Both the position numbers and the translations under genes were made by a program. From an uncultured Phascolarctobacterium sp. (GTDB lineage: Bacteria; Bacillota; Negativicutes; Acidaminococcales; Acidaminococcaceae), in the NCBI GenBank assembly GCA_949287345.1, contig CASEGD010000004.1, forward strand, positions 1-27,209: a DNA stretch of 27,209 nucleotides, in the 5' to 3' direction. The notes below the pieces were generated by a model. That model was not told the origin of the DNA. It saw only the letters and a list, made by a program, of their open reading frames with translations, and searched no databases. Position 1 is the first letter of the stretch, and each line of letters opens with the position of its first letter. Shown one piece after another: positions 8,675-17,588 of the stretch.

Positions 8675-9844
8675 ATGATGCCAATGGAAATAGCGCCCAA
8701 AATTTACGACGTGGGCGTAACGGACTGGACCGTAAGGGATTTTCACGGTTATAAAACGGAGCGCGGCGCAAGCTACAACAGCTATCTGATTATGGACGAA
8801 AAAATCTGCCTTATCGACACCGTTAAGGCGTGTTACGCTGATGAGCTGCTGGAAAAAATCAGCCGCGTGGTTGACCCCGCTAAAATTGATTATGTGATTG
8901 TAAACCACGTTGAGCCGGACCATGCAGGCGCGCTGCCACAGGTGTTGAAGGCTGCGCCCAACGCTAAATTCGTCATCACCATGCAGGGCAAAAACGAGGC
9001 TTTGCGCCATTACGGCGACGGCTTTGACTTTATGGTGGTTAAGGAAGGCGACAGCATTGAGCTGGGCAGCCGCAGCCTGACCTTTGTGCCCGTGCCGATG
9101 CTGCACTGGCCTGACAACATGGTAACTTACTGCCCGCAGGACGGCATTCTGTTCAGCAACGACGCTTTTGGCCAGCACTATGCCAGCAGCAAACGCTTTG
9201 ACGACGAAGTTGACGAAACGGTGCTGTTTTACGAAGCGAAAAAATATTTTGCCAATATCCTGTGGCCTTATGCCCGTTTAATCGGCGGAGCGCTGAAAAA
9301 AGTAGGCGGGCTGGATATTAAAATGATTGCGCCTGCGCACGGCGTTATCTGGCGCAGCAAAATTGCACAGATTGTTGAGCGTTACGCAGCATGGGGCAAC
9401 GGCGTTAACGACGGCAGCCTTGTTATTGCTTACGAAACGATGTGGGGCGGCACGGAAGCTATTGCCCGGGCAATGGTGGAAGGCGCTGCGGCGGCAGGTG
9501 TAAAAGTGCAGCTGCTGCGTATGGACAGGACACCCTGCAGCACCGTGGCGGCAGAGTTGTTTGAAGCGAGCGGCCTGCTTGTCGGTTCGCCGACGCTGAA
9601 CAGCGGCATGATGCCCTGCATCGGCGCAATGCTGATTTACTTAAAAGGCTTGCAGCCGAAAGGAAAAAAGGCGGCAACCTTTGGCACCTGCGGCTGGGCA
9701 GGAGGCGCGCAGAAGGATATGGAAGCGCTTTTGACGGCGGCAGGCTGCGATTTGCAGCCCGGCTTTAACTGCAAGTGGCGCGCGTGCGGCGATGAACTGG
9801 AAGCGGCACGCCGGTTTGCTTACGAATTTGCCAAAAACCTGTAA
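8675..9844 (+). CDS. A-type flavoprotein (flavodiiron protein, FprA family)
   Basis: The 389 residues comprise a metallo-beta-lactamase-like diiron domain (about 1-250) and a flavodoxin domain (about 252-389). Diiron ligands are visible as H78-x-E80-x-D82-H83 in NHVEPDHAG, H144 in LHWPDNM, D163 in SNDAFGQHY and H222 in APAHGVIW. The FMN-binding start of the flavodoxin part is AYETMWGGTEAIA. Such cytoplasmic enzymes reduce O2 to water and/or NO to N2O, protecting strict anaerobes. No rubredoxin or flavin-reductase extension is present, so an external electron donor is needed. The ribosome site GGGAGG precedes tandem ATG codons at 8675 and 8678. It is probably co-transcribed with the ABC gene upstream and ends at a hairpin terminator. 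Whether oxygen or NO is the main substrate is not visible. Confidence 0.93.
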   Translation: MMPMEIAPKIYDVGVTDWTVRDFHGYKTERGASYNSYLIMDEKICLIDTVKACYADELLEKISRVVDPAKIDYVIVNHVEPDHAGALPQVLKAAPNAKFVITMQGKNEALRHYGDGFDFMVVKEGDSIELGSRSLTFVPVPMLHWPDNMVTYCPQDGILFSNDAFGQHYASSKRFDDEVDETVLFYEAKKYFANILWPYARLIGGALKKVGGLDIKMIAPAHGVIWRSKIAQIVERYAAWGNGVNDGSLVIAYETMWGGTEAIARAMVEGAAAAGVKVQLLRMDRTPCSTVAAELFEASGLLVGSPTLNSGMMPCIGAMLIYLKGLQPKGKKAATFGTCGWAGGAQKDMEALLTAAGCDLQPGFNCKWRACGDELEAARRFAYEFAKNL

Positions 9845-9858
9845 TGAATAATTAAATT

Positions 9859-9899
9859 GCGGCGGTGGAATTTACAAAAATTTCATCGCTGCTTTTTTA
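9859..9899 (+). terminator. Intrinsic terminator after the flavodiiron gene
   Basis: A 15-base stem between 9859-9873 (GCGGCGGTGGAATTT) and 9878-9892 (AAATTTCATCGCTGC) includes G-T wobbles and is followed by six T residues. Confidence 0.87.
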
Positions 9900-9906
9900 T
9901 TTAGCC

Positions 9907-9935
9907 TTGCCAAAAGTCGAAAAGTCAAATATAAT
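9907..9935 (+). promoter_or_regulatory. ctsR operon promoter with CtsR-like operator repeats in the spacer
   Basis: TTGCCA (9907-9912), a 17-base spacer and TATAAT (9930-9935) make a strong sigma-A promoter. The spacer holds two GTC-containing heptad-like repeats, AGTCGAA and AGTCAAA, starting eight bases apart. The known CtsR site is a direct repeat of GGTCAAA with ten-base periodicity, so this is a diverged or partial site. Its position would let a bound repressor block polymerase, which fits autoregulation. Confidence 0.7.
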
Positions 9936-9975
9936 AAATGTAAAATCAATACATCTTTTTATGGGGTAATCCGAT

Positions 9976-10383
9976 ATGAGAAATCTTGCTGATGCAATAG
10001 AAAACTTTATTATGCGCCAGCTGCTGGAAGACAGCGAAGACACCGTACTGGTGCAGCGCAACGAGCTGGCCGATAAATTATCGTGCGCGCCGTCGCAGAT
10101 AAGCTATGTTTTAAGCACGCGCTTTACGCCGGAAAAAGGCTATCTGGTGGAATCGCGCAGGGGCAGCGGTGGTTTTGTGCGCATTGTGCGCGTAACGCCG
10201 CCCAAAAAGGAGCAGCACCGCGAAACGGCGCAGAGCCTGTTGGAACACTGGGCACAGCGCGGCGTTGTTACAGGGCGCGAGTATGCGCTGTTAAAATACA
10301 TGCTGGAAATTATGAACGCCGACGAAAAGAAAAAAATAACTGTATTACAGAATGCCATAAGTAAGATGTTGTCTGTGAGGTGA
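9976..10383 (+). CDS. ctsR: Transcriptional repressor CtsR
   Basis: The protein has 135 residues, somewhat shorter than the roughly 150 of Bacillus CtsR. The N-terminal winged helix-turn-helix is clear (NLADAIENFIMRQL, ELADKLSCAPSQISYVLSTRF, then GYLVESRRGSGGFVRIVRV). CtsR represses clp heat-shock genes and is released by heat through a glycine-rich wing. The usual RGGGGY wing is RGSGGF here. The C-terminal dimerisation part (from about residue 85) is compact. In Bacillus the next genes are mcsA, mcsB and clpC. Here the clpC-like gene follows after five bases and no mcsB is present. The upstream promoter contains CtsR-like repeats, consistent with autoregulation. Confidence 0.93.
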   Translation: MRNLADAIENFIMRQLLEDSEDTVLVQRNELADKLSCAPSQISYVLSTRFTPEKGYLVESRRGSGGFVRIVRVTPPKKEQHRETAQSLLEHWAQRGVVTGREYALLKYMLEIMNADEKKKITVLQNAISKMLSVR

Positions 10384-10388
10384 GGGAA

Positions 10389-13100
10389 ATGTTATGCCAG
10401 AAATGCGGCAAAAAAGAAGCCGTTGTGCACGTAGTGTGCATGGTAAACAATAAACAGATAGATAAGTGGCTGTGCGCCGACTGCGCCGAAAAGCTGATGC
10501 CTTTCGCTGTTGGTGCGGGCGGCGGGCGTGCCATTGACGCGCGCAACCTTTTGGAAACTTTGTTCTTTGGCAGCGAGGCTGCGAAAGCGCCTGAACTGCG
10601 CCGCTTTACGAAGCGTATGTCATCAATTTTAGAGAACGCCATGCGCAGCGCGCTGGACAGAGGGCACGACCATCTCGGCACGGAGCATTTGCTGCTTGCG
10701 CTTTTGAACGAAAAGGACTGCTACGGCATCCGCGTGCTGGAAAAACTGGGTGTTAACCCCATCGCTGTGGCGGAAGAACTGGAAAAAATGATGGACCCGG
10801 CGGGTAATTTGCAGATTATCATCGGCTACACGCCGCGTGCCAAACGTGCGCTGGAAATTGCCGCCGAAACCGCCGCAGCCCTAAAATCGCCGCAGGTAGG
10901 TTCGGAACATTTGCTGATGGGCATTCTGCGCGAGGACAAGGGCATGGGCGGCACCGTGCTGCGTAAATTCAACATTACTGCCGAGCAGGTATGGCAGATT
11001 ATCCGCTCCATCCGCGAGCATCAGCCTGCCGTACCTGGCTTTGAAGAAGCGGAAATGCCGGAATACAACGATATGCCGGAGGAAATGTCGCTGGAGGTTT
11101 TGAACGAGTTTGGGCGCAACCTGAACGATTTGGCGGCAGCCGGTAAAATTGACCCGGTTATCGGCAGGGAAAACGAAATTGAAAGAGTTATCCAGATTCT
11201 GTGCCGCCGCACCAAAAACAACCCGGTGCTTATCGGCGAGGCGGGCGTTGGTAAAACCTCCGTCGCCGAAGGGCTGGCGCAGCGTATTGTGGAGGGCAAA
11301 GTGCCTGATTTGCTGCGCAACAAAACCGTGTTCTCGCTGGAAATCGGTTATCTTGTGGCGGGCGCAAAATACCGCGGCGATTTTGAAGAACGCCTGAAGG
11401 ATATTCTGGAAACGATTAAGGAAAACAAAGATATAATTCTGTTTATCGACGAGCTGCACACCATTATCGGCGCGGGCGCGGGAGAAGGCGGCACGGACGC
11501 TGCCAACATCATCAAACCGGCTCTGGCAAGAGGCGAATTGCAGGTTGTCGGCGCAACTACGCTGAGCGAATACCGCAAGCACATTGAAAAAGACGCGGCG
11601 CTGGAGCGCAGGTTCCAGCCGGTTATGGTTTCCGCGCCGGATGCAGAGGCGGCGCTGGCAATTTTGAAGGGCCTACGCACAAAGTATGAGGAGTTCCACA
11701 AGCTGCACGTGTCGGACGCGGCACTGGAGGCGGCGGTAAAACTTTCCAACCGCTACATTACAGACCGCAACCTGCCGGACAAGGCCATCGACCTGATGGA
11801 CGAGGCCTGCGCCAAGGTTAAACTGCAAAACTATAAGCTCTCCATCCCCGTGGTGGAAAAGGAAAAAGAGCTGGCACAGGTACGCCGCGACAAGGCGGAA
11901 GCCATTGCTGCCCAGCAGTACGAGCGTGCTGCCCAGCTGCGCGACCACGAGGCCATTCTGGAAATGGCGCTGGAATTTGAAAAGGGCAGCTATGACAACG
12001 CCATCAGCAAACGCGCCGAGGTTACGGAGGAGGACATTGCTTCCGTCATCTCGCAGTGGCTGAACATTCCGCTGCAAAAGCTTACGCGGACGGAAAGCGA
12101 GCGCCTGCTGCACATGGAAAACGATTTGCACAAGCGCGTTATCGGGCAGAGCGAGGCGGTGGAAGCCGTCAGCAAAGCAATCCGCCGTGCGCGCGCGGGC
12201 TTTAAGGATAAAAACAGACCTGTCGGTTCGTTCCTGTTCCTCGGCCCTACCGGTGTAGGCAAAACGGAACTGGCCAAAGCGCTGGCAGAAAATATGTTCG
12301 GCGACGAGCGCGCGTTAATCCGCTTTGATATGTCCGAATACATGGAAAAACATACGGCTTCACGCTTAGTAGGTGCGCCTCCGGGCTATGTCGGCTACGA
12401 AGAAGGCGGGCAGCTTACCGATGCTGTGCGCAGAAGGCCGTATTCCATCATCTTGCTGGACGAAATTGAAAAGGCGCACCCGGACGTATTTAACCTGCTT
12501 TTGCAGATTATGGAGGACGGACGCCTGACGGACGGGCAGGGGCGTACGACTGATTTTAAAAACTGCGTGATTATTATGACCAGCAACGCCGGCGCAAGGA
12601 TGCTGGCAGACACCAAACCGCTGGGCTTCAGCCTTGGCGGCGAGGAGGAAGAAGATTCCCGCAAGGATAAGGTGCTGGCAGAGATTAAAAACGTGTTCCG
12701 CCCGGAATTTTTGAACAGGGTGGACGAGATTACCGTCTTTGACAGATTGAAATATGACGATTTGGTGCAGATTATTAAAAACATGCTGCGTGAGCTGCGT
12801 GCCAAACTGGCGGAAAACGGCCTGACGCTGGAAATTACGCAGGAAGCGCGTGATCTGCTGGTAAAAGAAGGCAGCGACACCCGTTACGGTGCAAGGCCTT
12901 TGCGCCGCGCCGTGCGTAAAATGCTGGAAGACCCTGTCAGCGATTTGTATCTTGCGGGCAGGTTTAAGGCGGGCGATACCATTTGTGCCAGCGTGGGCGA
13001 AAACGGCAAAATTAAGTTTATGCCCAAAAAGGTAGAAGTTGTAATAACGCATGAAGAAATACAGCCGGCGGAGGTAAACGATGGCCAGAACAAAAACTAA
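10389..13100 (+). CDS. clpC: ClpC-type AAA+ chaperone with an N-terminal McsA-like zinc module
   Basis: This is an ATP-driven unfoldase for ClpP with an unusual N-terminus. Residues 1-32 carry C3-x2-C6 and C29-x2-C32 in a context (MLCQKCGKK and [10 protein letters not shown]) like that of McsA. A linker resembling the McsA NLL segment follows, then the Clp_N double repeat (about 70-215). AAA1 has Walker A GEAGVGKT (K289), and a UVR-like middle segment lies near 498-525. AAA2 has Walker A GPTGVGKT (K625) and a ClpP-docking LGF loop at 745-747. Two starts are possible: GTG at 10380, or ATG at 10389 with GAGG eight bases ahead. ATG is preferred because it gives the McsA-like cysteine positions. 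The product has 903 residues against about 810 for Bacillus ClpC, and the excess is the zinc module. The 3' end overlaps radA by 20 bases. Confidence 0.93.
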   Translation: MLCQKCGKKEAVVHVVCMVNNKQIDKWLCADCAEKLMPFAVGAGGGRAIDARNLLETLFFGSEAAKAPELRRFTKRMSSILENAMRSALDRGHDHLGTEHLLLALLNEKDCYGIRVLEKLGVNPIAVAEELEKMMDPAGNLQIIIGYTPRAKRALEIAAETAAALKSPQVGSEHLLMGILREDKGMGGTVLRKFNITAEQVWQIIRSIREHQPAVPGFEEAEMPEYNDMPEEMSLEVLNEFGRNLNDLAAAGKIDPVIGRENEIERVIQILCRRTKNNPVLIGEAGVGKTSVAEGLAQRIVEGKVPDLLRNKTVFSLEIGYLVAGAKYRGDFEERLKDILETIKENKDIILFIDELHTIIGAGAGEGGTDAANIIKPALARGELQVVGATTLSEYRKHIEKDAALERRFQPVMVSAPDAEAALAILKGLRTKYEEFHKLHVSDAALEAAVKLSNRYITDRNLPDKAIDLMDEACAKVKLQNYKLSIPVVEKEKELAQVRRDKAEAIAAQQYERAAQLRDHEAILEMALEFEKGSYDNAISKRAEVTEEDIASVISQWLNIPLQKLTRTESERLLHMENDLHKRVIGQSEAVEAVSKAIRRARAGFKDKNRPVGSFLFLGPTGVGKTELAKALAENMFGDERALIRFDMSEYMEKHTASRLVGAPPGYVGYEEGGQLTDAVRRRPYSIILLDEIEKAHPDVFNLLLQIMEDGRLTDGQGRTTDFKNCVIIMTSNAGARMLADTKPLGFSLGGEEEEDSRKDKVLAEIKNVFRPEFLNRVDEITVFDRLKYDDLVQIIKNMLRELRAKLAENGLTLEITQEARDLLVKEGSDTRYGARPLRRAVRKMLEDPVSDLYLAGRFKAGDTICASVGENGKIKFMPKKVEVVITHEEIQPAEVNDGQNKN

Positions 13101-14439
13101 ATTTGTGTGCCAGAACTGCGGTTACAGCTCCGCAAAATGGCTGGGGCGCTGCCCGGAATGCGGCAGCTGGGACAGCATGGCGGAGGAGATTGAAACGCCT
13201 GCCAAACCGCAGCAAAGCTTTTTAATGCCGCAGGAAGCGCCGAAGCCGAAAACTTTGGATAAGGTGATGCTGACGGAGGTAGAACGCCTGCAAACCGGCA
13301 TTAACGAATTTGACCGCGTGCTGGGCGGCGGGCTTGTGCCGGGCAGTTTGGTGCTGCTTGGCGGCGACCCCGGCATCGGCAAATCGACAATGCTTTTGGA
13401 CGCAGGCATGCGTTTGGCCGCTAACAACATCAAAGTTTTATATGTGTCGGGCGAGGAAAGCGAAGCACAGACCGCCATGCGTGCGCGCCGCTTGGGTAAA
13501 CCGGGCGCGGCGCTGCTGGTGATGACGGCGACTGACCTTGACGCCGTGCTGCTGCAGGCAAAGGAAGTGCAGCCGCAGATACTTGTAATAGATTCCATCC
13601 AGACGATGTACAACGCCGAACTGCAAACGGCGGCTGGCAGCGTGGGCCAGGTGCGCGAATGTACTGCCAAGCTGCTGCGCTTTGCCAAGGCAACCGGCAT
13701 TGCCGTTATCATCATCGGACATGTTACCAAGGACGGCAATATCGCCGGGCCACGCTTGTTGGAACACATGGTGGACGTTGTTTTGCAGTTTGAAGGCGAC
13801 CGCTCCTATTCCTTCCGTGTTTTGCGCGCGCTGAAAAACCGTTTCGGTTCGACCAGTGAAAGCGGCATTTTCTCCATGGAAGCGGGCGGGCTGATTGAAG
13901 TTGCCAACCCCGCGGGCCTGTTTTTGGAAAACCGCGCCGAAAATGCGCCGGGCAGCGTTGTGTGCGCCTGCCTTGAGGGCAACCGCCCGATTATGGTTGA
14001 GGTGCAGGCTTTGGTTGCCAAAACTCCTTACGGCATGCCGCGCCGCACGGCGGTAGGCTTTGACTATAACCGCGTCAACATGCTGCTGGCAATTTTGGAG
14101 CGCCGCTTAGGCATGGACTTTGGCAATTTTGACGCTTACTTAAACGTCGTTGGCGGCATGAAGATTACAGAACCGGCGGCGGATTTAGCGGCAGCGGCGG
14201 CACTGGTTTCCAGCTACCGCAACAAAGCCGTACCGCATGGCGTGCTGGCGGTGGGTGAAGTTGGGCTGACCGGTGAAATCCGCCGCGTCAGCAATACGGA
14301 ACGCCGTATCCGCGACGCCGCGAACCTTGGCTTTACCAAATTTGTAGTGCCGAAGGGCAAACTGAATATGGAACAAAAGACTTCGGGCATCATTCAGGCA
14401 GCGACGCTTGAAGAAGCTTTGAGTGCAATTTTTAACTAA
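13081..14439 (+). CDS. radA: DNA repair protein RadA (Sms)
   Basis: At 452 residues this is the usual RadA length. A zinc finger is formed by C10-x2-C13 and C24-x2-C27. The RecA-like core has Walker A GGDPGIGKST (94-103, K101), the family-specific KNRFG motif at 252-256, and a C-terminal Lon-protease-like domain (about 270-452). RadA is a hexameric DNA-branch-migration helicase that helps RecA in recombination repair. The start overlaps the 3' end of clpC by 20 bases, so translation is probably coupled. The order ctsR-clpC-radA is the standard Firmicute arrangement minus mcsA and mcsB. A weak hairpin terminator follows. Confidence 0.96.
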   Translation: MARTKTKFVCQNCGYSSAKWLGRCPECGSWDSMAEEIETPAKPQQSFLMPQEAPKPKTLDKVMLTEVERLQTGINEFDRVLGGGLVPGSLVLLGGDPGIGKSTMLLDAGMRLAANNIKVLYVSGEESEAQTAMRARRLGKPGAALLVMTATDLDAVLLQAKEVQPQILVIDSIQTMYNAELQTAAGSVGQVRECTAKLLRFAKATGIAVIIIGHVTKDGNIAGPRLLEHMVDVVLQFEGDRSYSFRVLRALKNRFGSTSESGIFSMEAGGLIEVANPAGLFLENRAENAPGSVVCACLEGNRPIMVEVQALVAKTPYGMPRRTAVGFDYNRVNMLLAILERRLGMDFGNFDAYLNVVGGMKITEPAADLAAAAALVSSYRNKAVPHGVLAVGEVGLTGEIRRVSNTERRIRDAANLGFTKFVVPKGKLNMEQKTSGIIQAATLEEALSAIFN

Positions 14440-14462
14440 AACGGGCGCAAAGCCAGTTTTTT
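14438..14462 (+). terminator. Weak hairpin terminator after radA
   Basis: AAAACGGGC pairs with GCCAGTTTT around GCAAA, with one mismatch, and six T residues overlap the distal arm. The GC stem is short, so read-through is likely. Confidence 0.45.
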
Positions 14463-14486
14463 GCTGTATTTATCCGCCGAAAGGCG

Positions 14487-14515
14487 TTGACACATATTAG
14501 TTACTGTGATAAAAT
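14487..14515 (+). promoter_or_regulatory. carD promoter P1
   Basis: A perfect TTGACA (14487-14492) with a 17-base spacer is followed by TAAAAT (14510-14515), a near-consensus sigma-A promoter. Confidence 0.82.
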
Positions 14516-14524
14516 AAATAAATT

Positions 14525-14553
14525 TTGACATTTTTACGGCTTGGTGCTACAAT
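14525..14553 (+). promoter_or_regulatory. carD promoter P2
   Basis: A second perfect TTGACA (14525-14530) with a 17-base spacer is followed by TACAAT (14548-14553), ten bases downstream of P1 and 50 bases before the carD start. Confidence 0.85.
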
Positions 14554-14602
14554 AAAAGAGTATTAGAGTAAAAACTGATATTTTGTTAAAGGAGGAGCGC
14601 CG

Positions 14603-15085
14603 ATGTTTGCCGTAGGAGATAAAATTGTTTACCCGATGCATGGCGCCGGTGTTGTGCAGGCCATTGAACAGCATGAGCTTGCCGGTGAAAATGTCGATTA
14701 TCTGGTTATGATGATATTGCTCAGCGATATGCGCGTTATGGTGCCGCTGAAAAATGTGGAGCGTGTTGGTTTGCGCCACATCATCGATAAAGAACAAATC
14801 CCCGGCATTGAAGAAGTGCTGCGGCATCCGGTAGAAGTAAACCTGCGCGGTGTAACGTGGAACAGGCGTTTTAATATGTACCTTGACAAAATGAAAAGCG
14901 GCAATGTGCTGGAGGTTGCCGAAGTTATACATGTTTTGCAGTCGCAGGAAAACGAGAAAAAGCTTTCCACCGGAGAACGGAGGCTGTTGGCAACGGCGCG
15001 TCAGATACTCGTCAGCGAGATGATGCTGGTTTGCGACGAAAGCCAGGAAGATGCCGAAAAATGGCTTGATAAATTTTTTGAATAA
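14603..15085 (+). CDS. CarD/CdnL-family RNA polymerase-binding regulator
   Basis: The protein has 160 residues. The N-terminal RNA-polymerase-interaction domain (about 1-60) is recognisable from MFAVGDKIVYPMHGAGVV, a Tudor-like fold shared with the transcription-repair factor Mfd. The alpha-helical C-terminal domain (about 65-160) carries basic and aromatic residues expected to contact the upstream edge of the transcription bubble (VTWNRRFNMYLDKM). CarD-type proteins stabilise open complexes, notably at rRNA and ribosomal promoters. The gene stands alone between two strong tandem promoters and a clear terminator, so it is expected to be abundant. GGAGGAG precedes the ATG. Confidence 0.9.
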   Translation: MFAVGDKIVYPMHGAGVVQAIEQHELAGENVDYLVMMILLSDMRVMVPLKNVERVGLRHIIDKEQIPGIEEVLRHPVEVNLRGVTWNRRFNMYLDKMKSGNVLEVAEVIHVLQSQENEKKLSTGERRLLATARQILVSEMMLVCDESQEDAEKWLDKFFE

Positions 15086-15117
15086 AAACACCGGTAAAAA
15101 AATCGGTGTTTTTTTAT
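15084..15117 (+). terminator. Intrinsic terminator of carD
   Basis: AAAAACACCG (15084-15093) pairs with CGGTGTTTTT (15104-15113) around a ten-base loop, and the T-tract continues to about 15115. Confidence 0.87.
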
Positions 15118-15130
15118 TTTTTATACTGTT

Positions 15131-15160
15131 TTTGCAGGTGGATTTGTAGTACAATATACA
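15131..15160 (+). promoter_or_regulatory. Candidate promoter of the PIN/TRAM-ispDF operon
   Basis: TTTGCA (15131-15136) with an 18-base spacer to TATACA (15155-15160), or an overlapping TACAAT at 15150-15155 with a poor -35. One of these is likely to serve the operon, because a terminator closes the gene upstream. Confidence 0.45.
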
Positions 15161-15194
15161 TAATCCATAACTATGCCCAAAAGGAGGTGAAAAA

Positions 15195-16325
15195 ATGTTA
15201 AACAGAGTATTACGCATTACCATTGTCGTTGTCTTTGCTGTAACCGGACTTATACTTACAGAATATTTACTGCCTTATATTTCGGATTATTTTGATTATA
15301 ACTTTTATGGCAACGGCTTTTTCGGCATTGCTTTAACAACTATCGTTTCCGGCAGTGTCGGAATTTTTGTTTTTGGCACTATGGGTATGGCGCTGGCGCC
15401 GGTCATTATCCGCACCATGACTACATGGACGGAGAAAATGGCCATTTTGCTGTCGCGCGTGCCGACCAGTGATATCATGGTTATGACCTTCGGCATCGCC
15501 GTTGGTTTGGTGCTGGCTAATCTGCTGGGCGGGCCTTTTTCGCATCTGCCGATTATCGGCCCTTACATCCCGCTGATTTTCAGCATCGTGCTTTCCATGG
15601 TCGGCGCTAAGGTTGCGCTGCGCAAGCATCAGGATATCGTCGGCTTTTTTGACCGCAGCCTGCCTTCGCTGAAAGGCGCGGTGAAGCCTGCAGCCGTTAA
15701 GGACGCGGCGGAAAGCGACCGCCTTTACAGCGATAACAAACTGCTGGATACCAGCGTTATTATCGACGGCCGTATCGGCGATATTTTAAAAACAGGCTTT
15801 CTGGAAGGGCGCATTGTCGTGCCTAAATTTGTTATCCGCGAATTGCAGACGCTGGCCGATTCTTCCGACAGCTTAAAGCGCGGCAAAGGACGCCGCGGGC
15901 TGGATTTGCTGCACGAAATGCAGCAGGAAAACGAGGACCGCGTGCTGGTTGATTCTACGGACTTTCCGGAACTGGACGGCGTCGATGCCAAACTTGTGAA
16001 GCTGGCGCAGGAAAAACAGTGGATTATCGTTACTAACGATTTTAATTTAAACAAAGTGGCAGAAATTCAGGGCATTGACGTTTTAAACATCAACGACCTT
16101 GCCAATGCCGTTAAGCAGGTTGTCGTTCCCGGCGAAAATATCAGCATTTACCTTCTGCGTGAAGGCAAGGAACAGGGACAGGCGATTGCCTACTTTGAGG
16201 ACGGCACGATGATTGTCGTCGATAACGGCAGGCGCTACATCGGCACAACCGTCAATGCGGAGGTAACTTCCGTATTGCAGACATCCGCCGGGCGCATGAT
16301 TTTTGCCAAAGTTGCTAACAGGTGA
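15195..16325 (+). CDS. PIN/TRAM domain membrane protein (YacL-type)
   Basis: The protein has 376 residues. Four hydrophobic segments fill the first 140 residues (about 5-28, 37-65, 90-113 and 118-140). A PIN-type nuclease domain begins at [17 protein letters not shown] with the acidic D185, continues through [11 protein letters not shown], and ends with the conserved [14 protein letters not shown]-terminal TRAM domain (about 315-376) may bind RNA. The architecture matches the YacL family, which lies between radA or carD and ispD in many Firmicutes. It is probably a membrane-bound endoribonuclease, but the substrate is not known. GGAGG precedes the ATG. Its stop codon overlaps the possible starts of ispDF, so the two are co-translated. 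Confidence 0.9.
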   Translation: MLNRVLRITIVVVFAVTGLILTEYLLPYISDYFDYNFYGNGFFGIALTTIVSGSVGIFVFGTMGMALAPVIIRTMTTWTEKMAILLSRVPTSDIMVMTFGIAVGLVLANLLGGPFSHLPIIGPYIPLIFSIVLSMVGAKVALRKHQDIVGFFDRSLPSLKGAVKPAAVKDAAESDRLYSDNKLLDTSVIIDGRIGDILKTGFLEGRIVVPKFVIRELQTLADSSDSLKRGKGRRGLDLLHEMQQENEDRVLVDSTDFPELDGVDAKLVKLAQEKQWIIVTNDFNLNKVAEIQGIDVLNINDLANAVKQVVVPGENISIYLLREGKEQGQAIAYFEDGTMIVVDNGRRYIGTTVNAEVTSVLQTSAGRMIFAKVANR

Positions 16326-16330
16326 TGACA

Positions 16331-17530
16331 ATGGATAAATTAACGGTAATTGTGGCTGCGGCCGGTGCGGGCAAACGCCTGGGGCTGGGCAAAAACAAAG
16401 CCTTCGCCGAAGTCGGCGGGCTGCCGCTTTTGGTGCAGTGCCTGCGCATGGTAAACGATACCGGCATGGCGCATAAAACCATCGTCGCCGTTGGGGCGGA
16501 CGAAGTTGCCATGACAGAGGCGCTGCTTAAAGATTACCACGAATATTTTGCCGGGCTGCAAACAACGGTTGTGGCTGGCGGCGCGGAACGCACCGACAGC
16601 GTTAAAAACGCTTTGGCGCTGGCGGGCAGTGAAGGCTGGATTGCTGTGCATGACGGCGCACGACCATTTGCAGGCACGGAAGTGTTTGAGCGTACCTTGC
16701 AGGCGGCGCAGCAGACCGGTGCGGCGATAGCGGCGGTGCCGGTAAAAAATACCATTAAGGTGGTTGATGCTGACGGCTTTGTGGTAAACACGCCGCAGCG
16801 CAGCAGCTTAATGGCGGTGCAGACGCCGCAGATTTTTAAGGCGCAGCTTTTGCAGCGCGCCTACAGCGAAGAAAACCTTAAAGGCGCGGCCGTAACGGAC
16901 GACGCTTCGCTGGTGGAGCGTTTGGGCGTTAAGGTTGCCGTTGCCTTGGGCAGCTATGAAAATATTAAAATTACTACGCCGGAGGATTTGCTGCTGGCGG
17001 AAAAAATCTGTGCAGACAGGGGGATGACGATGATGCAGAACTTAAAAATGCCGCAGTTCAGGGTGGGCAGCGGCTATGATGTACACCGCCTTACCCAAAA
17101 CCGCAAGCTGATTTTGTGCGGGGTTGAAGTGCCTTACGAGCTGGGGCTTGACGGGCACAGCGACGCCGACGTTGCCGTACACGCTTTAATGGACGCGCTG
17201 CTGGGCGCGGCTGCTTTAGGCGATATCGGCAAACACTTCCCCGATACCGACGACCGCTTTAAGGGCGCGGACAGCATGAAGCTGCTTGAGCATGTGCTGA
17301 CGCTTTTAAAAGAACGATGTTGGCGCGTCAACAACGCAGATGTAACCATTATCGCGCAAAAGCCCAAACTGGCAGGTTACATCCCCGCCATGCGGGATAA
17401 CCTGGCAAAAGCCATGGGGCTTGAAGCCGACGCCGTTAACGTAAAGGCAACGACGACGGAGAAACTGGGCTTTACCGGACGCGGTGAAGGCATTGCCGCC
17501 GAAGCTGTGGTAAGCCTGATTAAAGAATGA
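16331..17530 (+). CDS. ispDF: Bifunctional IspD/IspF, isoprenoid (MEP) pathway
   Basis: One polypeptide of about 400 residues joins two MEP-pathway enzymes. Residues 1-225 are IspD (CTP:2-C-methylerythritol-4-phosphate cytidylyltransferase), with the nucleotide-binding [11 protein letters not shown]...KNKAF and AVHDGARPF. Residues about 240-400 are IspF (2-C-methylerythritol-2,4-cyclodiphosphate synthase), with metal ligands D250 and H252 in GYDVHRL, H276 in DGHSDAD, and the closing [20 protein letters not shown] short linker with an internal MTMMQ joins them. Starts at 16322 (GTG), 16325 (ATG) and 16331 (ATG) are in frame. The last is best placed behind GGTGA and gives [12 protein letters not shown]. 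It overlaps or abuts the gene upstream and makes precursors for the undecaprenyl carrier recycled by UppP. Confidence 0.94.
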   Translation: MDKLTVIVAAAGAGKRLGLGKNKAFAEVGGLPLLVQCLRMVNDTGMAHKTIVAVGADEVAMTEALLKDYHEYFAGLQTTVVAGGAERTDSVKNALALAGSEGWIAVHDGARPFAGTEVFERTLQAAQQTGAAIAAVPVKNTIKVVDADGFVVNTPQRSSLMAVQTPQIFKAQLLQRAYSEENLKGAAVTDDASLVERLGVKVAVALGSYENIKITTPEDLLLAEKICADRGMTMMQNLKMPQFRVGSGYDVHRLTQNRKLILCGVEVPYELGLDGHSDADVAVHALMDALLGAAALGDIGKHFPDTDDRFKGADSMKLLEHVLTLLKERCWRVNNADVTIIAQKPKLAGYIPAMRDNLAKAMGLEADAVNVKATTTEKLGFTGRGEGIAAEAVVSLIKE

Positions 17531-17555
17531 CGCTTTAAAGGCTTTGTGCTATAAT
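17527..17555 (+). promoter_or_regulatory. Promoter of the gltX-cysS operon
   Basis: ATGACG (17527-17532), a 17-base spacer and TATAAT (17550-17555) with an extended TGC just before the -10. It overlaps the ispDF stop codon. The leader of about 25 bases is far too short for a T-box. Confidence 0.75.
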
Positions 17556-17588
17556 ATATAAGATTTAATTTTTGGAGGAATGAGTTTG

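Noticed and set aside
17531..17588. T-box or other aminoacyl-tRNA-sensing leader before gltX
   Set aside because: Only about 25 bases separate the predicted start site from the gene, too short for a T-box, and no T-box sequence was seen.
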